Source: CAYVJW01 sp964451885 (GTDB lineage Bacteria > Patescibacteriota > Gracilibacteria > UBA4473). Taken from it: a DNA stretch of 24,326 nucleotides. A program made the position numbers and the translations under genes. Below the pieces are notes generated by a model. That model did not search any database. It saw nothing but the letters and a program-made list of their open reading frames with translations, and was not told the origin of the DNA. This document shows positions 1 through 4,794 of the stretch, piece by piece; within the stretch, counting starts at the first letter, position 1; each line of letters starts with the position of its first letter. Location: NCBI GenBank assembly GCA_964451885.1, contig CAYVJW010000012.1, positions 1 through 24,326 of the forward strand, given 5' to 3'.

Positions 1-56
1 AGTCCGGTTCTTAGAAGGCTGGAGCTCAGCAATGGGCTCTGGCTATTCGGCCCAAC
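1..56 (+). mobile_element. 3' end of a group II intron (end of domain V plus domain VI), partial
   Basis: The first ten bases (AGTCCGGTTC) match the 3' strand of a group II intron domain V, where GAGCCGGA pairs with a GTCCGGTTC-type strand. They are followed by TTAGAAGG and an 11-bp stem with G-U wobbles (17-27 with 34-44) closed by the loop AGCAAT, which fits domain VI as I recall it from bacterial class C introns. The intron probably ends near CGGCCCAAC. The body and any reverse-transcriptase ORF would lie before the window. It sits just past the 3' end of rplB, where rpsS is normally found, and a multicopy intron is a common cause of a contig end. The family is recognised from memory of the consensus, and the exact end is uncertain. 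Confidence 0.5.
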
Positions 57-81
57 TTGCGAGTGAGACAATGAAATCAAA

Positions 82-921
82 TTACTTCTTCTTTCTGTGT
101 CTCGATCGTGCAATAAATTTATCTGTCACTTTATTTTTTCTTGTTTTAACTCCCAATGCATGAGCTCCCCAAGGGGTTTTTGGGTATTTCATTCCGATAG
201 GGGAGCCACCTTCGCCTCCGCCATGGGGATGGTCATTGGGATTCATGGCTTTTCCCCTTACTTGAGGGCGGCGTCCCATTCCCCTTTTTCGGCCTGCTTT
301 TCCGATTCTTATTAAAGAATGTTCCTCGTTTGACAGTGTTCCGATGGTTGCGTAACAGTCTTTTTGTACATACCGAATTTCTCCAGAAGGAAGTTGGATA
401 TGAGACATGGGGCCATCAAGAGAGATGAGTTTTGCAGATCCTCCTGCACTTCGAACCATTTGACCTCCTTTGTTCGGGAAAATTTCGATATTGTAAATAG
501 AATAACCGATAGGAATATTTTTTAATTGCATTCGGTTTCCGTCTTTTGTTTTAGTTTTTGTGTCTGTTATAACCGTGTCTCCTACTTTTGCATCTTTATG
601 GGCCAATTGGTAACGTTTTGTTCCGTCGACAAAAACCACTAGAGCGATATTTGTTGTCCGGTTGGGATCATATTCGATGGCCGTAATTTTACCGGGAATA
701 GAGAGTTTGTCCGTTCCGTCAAAATCAACTTTCCGATATTGAGGCTTGGTGCCGCCTCCACGATGTCGGATACTGATTTTCCCTTTATTTCGGCCAGTTA
801 TTTTTTTACCTCGAGTGAGGAGTGCTTTTGTGGCCGGTTTTTTAGAAGTCAACTGAGCTCCGTCTAGAACGCTCATGTCTCTTTGGCCGTTTGTATTCGG
901 TTTTAGAACTTTTATTCCCAT
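82..921 (-). CDS. rplB: 50S ribosomal protein L2 (uL2)
   Basis: Core 23S rRNA-binding protein needed for subunit association and for building the peptidyl-transferase region. At 279 aa it is close to the usual 273-280. Visible signatures are RGGGTKPQYR (about 54-63), GGQMVRSAGGSA near 152-163, and the C-terminal MNPNDHPHGGGEGG block with the conserved histidine next to the active centre, followed by a Lys/Arg-rich tail. It ends in TAA and begins with ATG, with no Shine-Dalgarno sequence. It is the last of the S10-operon genes visible here. The expected next gene, rpsS, is not in the window; a group II intron tail lies in its place. Confidence 0.97.
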   Translation of the reverse strand: MGIKVLKPNTNGQRDMSVLDGAQLTSKKPATKALLTRGKKITGRNKGKISIRHRGGGTKPQYRKVDFDGTDKLSIPGKITAIEYDPNRTTNIALVVFVDGTKRYQLAHKDAKVGDTVITDTKTKTKDGNRMQLKNIPIGYSIYNIEIFPNKGGQMVRSAGGSAKLISLDGPMSHIQLPSGEIRYVQKDCYATIGTLSNEEHSLIRIGKAGRKRGMGRRPQVRGKAMNPNDHPHGGGEGGSPIGMKYPKTPWGAHALGVKTRKNKVTDKFIARSRHRKKK

Positions 922-1021
922 GGGAAAAATAATGATTAATGAATAATGTTGTTTTTTAGTTCTTAATGTCTTTACTAATAATTAACATCTAATAACTTGA
1001 GTACAAAATGTTGAAATTCCT

Positions 1022-1309
1022 TTATTTGAATGTATTAAAGTCCAGTTTTTTTCCCTCCTCCAACATAACCGTCGCTTTCTTGACTTTCGGTCGTTTCTGA
1101 GTTGCTTTCCCTCTATTTACCAGCCTTTTCTTAGGAGGTAGGGTAGAAATATTTACTTTTACCACTTTCACTCCGTAAAAATTATTTACGGCTTGAGCTA
1201 CGTCTTTTTTTGTTGCTCGAGAGTGAATGGAGAAAGTGTATTTCCCGGGTGTGGCAACTGTTTTTTCCGTAACGATCGGGGATATGAGGATGGAGTGAGG
1301 TTGGGGCAT
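1022..1309 (-). CDS. rplW: 50S ribosomal protein L23 (uL23)
   Basis: L23 lies at the exit of the peptide tunnel and is the docking site for trigger factor and SRP. The 95-aa length is normal. Visible features are the N-terminal ISPIVTEKT motif, the ATKKDVAQAVNNFYGVKVVKVN segment typical of L23, and a basic loop rich in Lys/Arg (PPKKRLVNRGKATQKRPKVKKA). It sits between rplD and rplB in the canonical order. A repeat of about 56 bp separates it from rplD, so the two are not as tightly packed as rplC and rplD. No Shine-Dalgarno site is seen. Confidence 0.93.
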   Translation of the reverse strand: MPQPHSILISPIVTEKTVATPGKYTFSIHSRATKKDVAQAVNNFYGVKVVKVNISTLPPKKRLVNRGKATQKRPKVKKATVMLEEGKKLDFNTFK

Positions 1310-1324
1310 TTTTAGAATTTATAG

Positions 1325-1380
1325 CTTAGAGCTTAGACTTAGAAAAGAATCTGTATTATTCTAAATTCCTCTAAGTTCTA
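1325..1380 (-). repeat. Gene-end repeat, copy 1 (overlaps the rplD stop)
   Basis: Read on the - strand, this segment starts with TAGAACTTAGAGG, whose first three bases are the rplD stop codon. It continues through AATACAG and TTCTTTTCTAAG to AAGCTCTAAG. The same string, with small indels, follows the VirD4-like gene at 12218-12260 in the same orientation relative to the gene before it. The ends can pair (TTAGAG with CTCTAA; CTTAG with CTAAG), giving a hairpin with an open middle. There is no T-run here. Function unknown; it may be a transcript-end structure or a dispersed repeat. Confidence 0.6.
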
Positions 1381-2004
1381 ATTTAAGAATGTTTCTTCGA
1401 GTTTTTCCAGTGAAGAACCGAGAAAGCAAATTTTATCTGCATGTAATACGTCATAAGGATTTAAGTAATTTGCTAGCATAATCATAACTTTCGGGATATT
1501 TGAGCCGGACCTTTCAAATGCAAAATTCTTTTCAGGGAGAACAAAAAGATATTTTTTCGCTTCTGGAAATTTCTTCAGAAGTAACGCAAAATCTTTTGTT
1601 CCGGGCTTTTGGAAAGGGGAATCTTCCAGTGCAAATATCGCATTTTCTTTCGCCTTGGAGGATAGGGAAGAAAAAAGTGCTCTTTGACGTTCTTTCTTGG
1701 GCATGCTTATTTTGTAATTCACATTATTTCGCGGACCGTGGGCTACTCCGCCGCCGCGCAGTAGAGGAGCAGATTTTGCTCCGCGCCGGGCGTTTCCAGT
1801 CCCCTTTTGTCGGAACATTTTCTTAGTTGAAGCAATGACTTCACCGCGGGTTTTTGTGTGCGCGATTGGCATTCTGGCATTTGAAAGGCGCATAACGACT
1901 GCTCGATGCATAAGGTCAACGTTGATTTTTGAGTTGAAAATATGATCGTTCAGTTCTATTGAACCTTTTTTATCGCCGTTGGCGGTATATAGGGTGATTT
2001 TCAT
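1378..2004 (-). CDS. rplD: 50S ribosomal protein L4 (uL4)
   Basis: L4 binds 23S rRNA near the tunnel and in many bacteria represses its own S10 operon. It is 208 aa, a normal length. The diagnostic tunnel-loop region is clear at about residues 60-95 (MFRQKGTGNARRGAKSAP, then RGGGVAHGPR), followed by MPKKERQRAL. Its ATG overlaps the TGA of rplC in an ATGA arrangement (2001-2004), which implies translational coupling. The stop TAG is the first codon of a repeat shared with another gene end in the window. Confidence 0.96.
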   Translation of the reverse strand: MKITLYTANGDKKGSIELNDHIFNSKINVDLMHRAVVMRLSNARMPIAHTKTRGEVIASTKKMFRQKGTGNARRGAKSAPLLRGGGVAHGPRNNVNYKISMPKKERQRALFSSLSSKAKENAIFALEDSPFQKPGTKDFALLLKKFPEAKKYLFVLPEKNFAFERSGSNIPKVMIMLANYLNPYDVLHADKICFLGSSLEKLEETFLN

Positions 2005-2591
2005 TTTTCTCTTATAATCACATAGCTGTTTTTTGCGCCCGGAACAGCGCCTTTGAGGGCTATTAAATTATCATCAAGGCCAATGTGTATAACTGTTGCT
2101 GAGCGCAGGGTCGTTCGGTCATTCCCAGCTCTCCCTGGCATTTTTTTCCCTTTCATTATTCGTCCGGGTTTAGCACACATTCCTACGGATCCCGGTTCTC
2201 TATGATGATGGGAACCATGGGTTTCCGGACCGCGGCTGAAACCATATCGTGCGATTACTCCCGCAAAACCTCGCCCTTTGGATACACCGGAAACCTTCAC
2301 CTTTTTAATTTCTTTTATTGATTCGAGGTTCACTGTATCTCCTTTTTTAATTTCTGTTTCTTCGTTTTGTTCCAAAGGTATTTCCCGAATAAGCTTAAAC
2401 TTATTATTTTTATCTTTCGCTTTTTGCGGGAATGCTCCGAGTACAGTGGCGCTGTACCCGTCTTTTTCTTGAGTTTTTACTTGTATTACGGTTGCGGGGG
2501 GTGCTTCCAGAAGGGTAATAGGAAGTATTTGCCCGCTTTTAGGGCAACTGTAGGAAGTCATTCCGATTTTTTTTGCGAGAAGACCCTTCAT
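2001..2591 (-). CDS. rplC: 50S ribosomal protein L3 (uL3)
   Basis: L3 is one of the first proteins to bind 23S rRNA and reaches the peptidyl-transferase centre. It has 196 aa, slightly shorter than the 209 aa of E. coli. It begins MKGLLAKKIGMT, and shows the VSKGRGFAGVIARYGF signature and HGSHHHREPGSVGMCAKPGR with KMPGRAGN downstream. It ends in TGA, overlapping the rplD start by four bases. The gap to rpsJ is 36 bp, so the genes are probably co-transcribed from the promoter upstream of rpsJ. Confidence 0.96.
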   Translation of the reverse strand: MKGLLAKKIGMTSYSCPKSGQILPITLLEAPPATVIQVKTQEKDGYSATVLGAFPQKAKDKNNKFKLIREIPLEQNEETEIKKGDTVNLESIKEIKKVKVSGVSKGRGFAGVIARYGFSRGPETHGSHHHREPGSVGMCAKPGRIMKGKKMPGRAGNDRTTLRSATVIHIGLDDNLIALKGAVPGAKNSYVIIREK

Positions 2592-2627
2592 TTCAATTTT
2601 TAATTTATAATTTTCAAATAAAAGAGA

Positions 2628-3017
2628 CTAGCTCCCGGTTAACATTTTTATCTCCACATCCACTCCTGCAGGCAATGCCAAATTTTGAAGAGCTTTTATT
2701 GTTTGAGGGGTAGGCTCTTTTATGTCGATAAGGCGTTTATGGGTACGGATTTCGTATTGGTCCCGGGCGTCTTTATGTACAAAAAAGGATCGATTTACCG
2801 TGTATTTTTTGAGCTTGGTCGGAAGCGGAACGGGGCCGCTCACGATAGATCCTCCTCTTTCTGCCGTGTCTACTATCAACTTTGCGGCTTCATCAATAAT
2901 TAAATAATCGAAAGATTTAACAATAATTCGAACCTTTGGAGCAAGAATTTCAGTCTTTTTCTTCTCTTTTTTAGCCATATCTTTCTTTGTAGCTGATTTC
3001 GTTTTTGTAGCGGCCAT
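2628..3017 (-). CDS. rpsJ: 30S ribosomal protein S10 (uS10), N-terminally extended
   Basis: S10 is a component of the 30S head and also the NusE antitermination factor. The conserved body starts near residue 28 (PKVRIIVKSFDYLIIDEAA) and includes SGPVPLPTKLKKYTVNRS, the exposed loop, and THKRLIDIKEPTPQTI. S10 is usually about 102 aa. This reading gives 129 aa, with a Lys/Ala/Thr-rich extension of about 26 residues. An alternative ATG at 2978 (residue 14) would shorten the extension by half. Neither start has a good Shine-Dalgarno site. The upstream promoter fits the longer form with a leader of about 25 nt. First gene of the S10 operon. Confidence 0.94.
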   Translation of the reverse strand: MAATKTKSATKKDMAKKEKKKTEILAPKVRIIVKSFDYLIIDEAAKLIVDTAERGGSIVSGPVPLPTKLKKYTVNRSFFVHKDARDQYEIRTHKRLIDIKEPTPQTIKALQNLALPAGVDVEIKMLTGS

Positions 3018-3047
3018 TTTTCAATAAAACCTATAAAGAGCTTGCAA

Positions 3048-3075
3048 AGTGTAGGAAATAATACTTAAATGTCAA
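3048..3075 (-). promoter_or_regulatory. Sigma-70-type promoter of the S10 operon
   Basis: On the - strand a perfect -35 box TTGACA (3070-3075) is followed after 16 bp by TACACT (3048-3053), four of six matches to the -10 consensus. Transcription would start near 3041, leaving about 25 nt before the rpsJ ATG. This is the only clear promoter before the five ribosomal genes. Confidence 0.6.
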
Positions 3076-3096
3076 ACTTTTTTCAAGAAAGTTTGA
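3072..3096 (-). terminator. Hairpin after purC, possible weak terminator
   Basis: TCAAACTTT (3072-3080) and AAAGTTTGA (3088-3096) form a 9-bp perfect stem with a 7-base loop, about 10 bases past the purC stop. No clean T-run follows on the - strand, and the stem overlaps the -35 box of the S10 promoter. Termination is therefore uncertain, and a role at the promoter is equally possible. Confidence 0.3.
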
Positions 3097-3106
3097 GTAA
3101 AATTTT

Positions 3107-4087
3107 TTAAGCCAGCTTCCTCAGTGTTCCCTCAATCCTTTCCGTTGCATTCAAATTTTCCGGAAACTTGAATTTCTCCCCCGTCATCAGCTCAAAAAGC
3201 CGGATATATTTTTCAGCTGCCGCTATGCGCAGTTCATCGTTCAGGAATTTTCCTCCGTCGTAAGTTTCTGGATCGGCGGAAATATCAATTCCTTTTTCCA
3301 CCAGCATCCGACGTACGAACTCTTTGTCCAGGCTTTCTGGTTCTTTGTTTGTCATAAACCGGTGTTTGTAGCTTTTGGCGATCCAATATCGGGAGGAGTC
3401 AGGGGTATGTACTTCATCAATAACAATTAAATCCCCTTTTTTATCAAGTCCCATTTCATATTTTGTGTCGACTAGGATCAGGCCTTTTTCGGCGGCAAGT
3501 TTTTGTCCCAAGGCAAACATTTTGAGGGCGTATTCTTCGGCTTGAGCATAGATGGCCTTCGGTACAAGTCCCTGACTTATAATTTCTTCACGGGAGATCG
3601 GTTCGTCGTGTCCTTCTTCGGGTTTGGTGGTGGGGGTAATGATAGGGGTATCGAATTTTTGGTTTTTTCTCATTCCTTCCGGCATTTCCAGGCCGCATAT
3701 TTTCCGGTTAAGGTGTTCGTAGGCATACCAAGATGAAGTTTTAGTCGTTCCCGTCAGATATCCTCGTACCACGATCTCTACTGGTATAAGTTTGGCATTT
3801 TTGACGATGGAAATATTCGGATCGGGAGAATTGATAAAGTGATGCGGCACTACGCCGTCAAGGTGTTGGAACCACCATGCGGCAATTTGGTTTAAAACCT
3901 GCCCCTTAAAAGGAATCGTTCCTAAAATATAATCAAAAGCCGAAACCCGATCCGTTACTATGATTGCTCTATCTTCATTAGGGAGAACAAAACTTTCCCG
4001 GACTTTGCCGGAATGATGAAGTACGGCTTCGGGGAAGTTTATTTCGGAAATAGTAGAGTTGAGAGCGGCTTGGATTTGTTGAATCAT
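3107..4087 (-). CDS. purC: Phosphoribosylaminoimidazole-succinocarboxamide synthase (SAICAR synthetase)
   Basis: PurC joins CAIR and aspartate using ATP to make SAICAR in de novo purine synthesis. I start it at the ATG at 4087 (MIQQIQAALNSTISEINFPEA), giving 326 aa, close to the longer single-domain PurC forms. The frame is open for 77 more codons upstream, but that stretch has no PurC character and would run through the promoter region and into the divergent gene. Visible family signatures are HSGKVRESF, DRVSAFDYILGTIPFKGQVLNQ, VVRGYLTGT, ISREEI, DTKYEMG and DEVHTPDSSRYW. The C-terminal third includes FVRRMLVEKGI. It is transcribed alone, divergent from the DsbA-like lipoprotein. Complete purine synthesis is often missing in this radiation, so the gene is informative. 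Confidence 0.95.
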   Translation of the reverse strand: MIQQIQAALNSTISEINFPEAVLHHSGKVRESFVLPNEDRAIIVTDRVSAFDYILGTIPFKGQVLNQIAAWWFQHLDGVVPHHFINSPDPNISIVKNAKLIPVEIVVRGYLTGTTKTSSWYAYEHLNRKICGLEMPEGMRKNQKFDTPIITPTTKPEEGHDEPISREEIISQGLVPKAIYAQAEEYALKMFALGQKLAAEKGLILVDTKYEMGLDKKGDLIVIDEVHTPDSSRYWIAKSYKHRFMTNKEPESLDKEFVRRMLVEKGIDISADPETYDGGKFLNDELRIAAAEKYIRLFELMTGEKFKFPENLNATERIEGTLRKLA

Positions 4088-4124
4088 GTTTTTTGTTGTA
4101 TTGTTTGTACTGAAGTAGATTAAC

Positions 4125-4132
4125 ATTATAAT
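4125..4132. promoter_or_regulatory. Shared palindromic -10 element between purC and the DsbA-like gene
   Basis: ATTATAAT is its own reverse complement, so it offers a perfect TATAAT on each strand (4125-4130 read on -, 4127-4132 read on +). Transcripts would start roughly 35 bases before the purC ATG and just before the ATG at 4158 on +. No strong -35 box is seen on either side; the best on + is TTGTAC 16-17 bp upstream. Confidence 0.4.
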
Positions 4133-4157
4133 GCATTTACTCCCTAATAAAAAAATA

Positions 4158-4736
4158 ATGAAAAAATTATTCCTTCTGTTCCCGGCATTTTTTTTAATCG
4201 CCTGCTCCACATCGGAAAATTCCGGCAATCTTCTCAATACCTCATCACCTCCTTCAAAAAATAATCCGAAGGTTGTCAGAATAACCGAATATTTCGATTT
4301 CGGCTGTGGACACTGCAAGAAAGCTTCTCAAACCATGGACAATCTGAAAAGGAAATACGGAAAGAAATTGAAAATAACCTTCCGGCATTTTCCGCTTTCT
4401 CCTAAAACATTCATGGCCGCAGAGGCTTCCGAATGCGCACGGACACAAGGAAAATTTAAACCGTTTCACGACTTGATTTTCGAAAATTTCGGTGTATATA
4501 CGGCTGAAAAAATGAAGGAAATTGCGGACGGTTTAAATCTCAATCGGGAAAAATTCGATATCTGTTTGGATTCTGGGGTGATGAAATCAAAAGTTCGAGA
4601 AGATCAGGAACAGGCAAGAAAATTCGGTGCATCAGGAACCCCTTATTTCATAATAAACGAAAGGACGAAAATCCCGGGAGCGATATCAGAAACGGCGTTT
4701 GAGAATTTGATTGATAAAATATTAGAGAGCAAATAA
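4158..4736 (+). CDS. DsbA/thioredoxin_4-family lipoprotein, probable thiol oxidoreductase
   Basis: Predicted to act outside the membrane, making or rearranging disulfides in exported proteins. The chosen ATG at 4158 starts a lipoprotein signal: MKKLFLLFPAFFLIAC with lipobox L13-I-A-C16. The ATG nine codons upstream lies inside the -10 element and would spoil the signal peptide. A Ser/Pro/Asn linker leads to the fold: EYFDFGCGHC gives the active site C50-G-H-C53, and SGTPYF supplies the cis-proline at about 162. Two further cysteines (93 and 136) are present. The length of 192 aa fits the family. It is monocistronic and divergent from purC. The cysteine-rich surface protein at 15062 is a plausible client, which is inference. 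Confidence 0.88.
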   Translation: MKKLFLLFPAFFLIACSTSENSGNLLNTSSPPSKNNPKVVRITEYFDFGCGHCKKASQTMDNLKRKYGKKLKITFRHFPLSPKTFMAAEASECARTQGKFKPFHDLIFENFGVYTAEKMKEIADGLNLNREKFDICLDSGVMKSKVREDQEQARKFGASGTPYFIINERTKIPGAISETAFENLIDKILESK

Positions 4737-4794
4737 TGGAATTTTTCCTAAAGAACTAAATATTCTTAATTAAAATAATCAACCATTTGGAATC

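Noticed and set aside
2001..2004. UGA recoded as glycine, as in Gracilibacteria
   Set aside because: TGA ends rplC and the phosphorylase gene at natural lengths, and no conserved frame contains an internal TGA.
4088..4318. A 77-residue N-terminal extension of PurC
   Set aside because: The extra residues have no PurC similarity, cross the promoter region and overlap the start of the divergent lipoprotein gene. MIQQIQAALN at 4087 is the family-like start.
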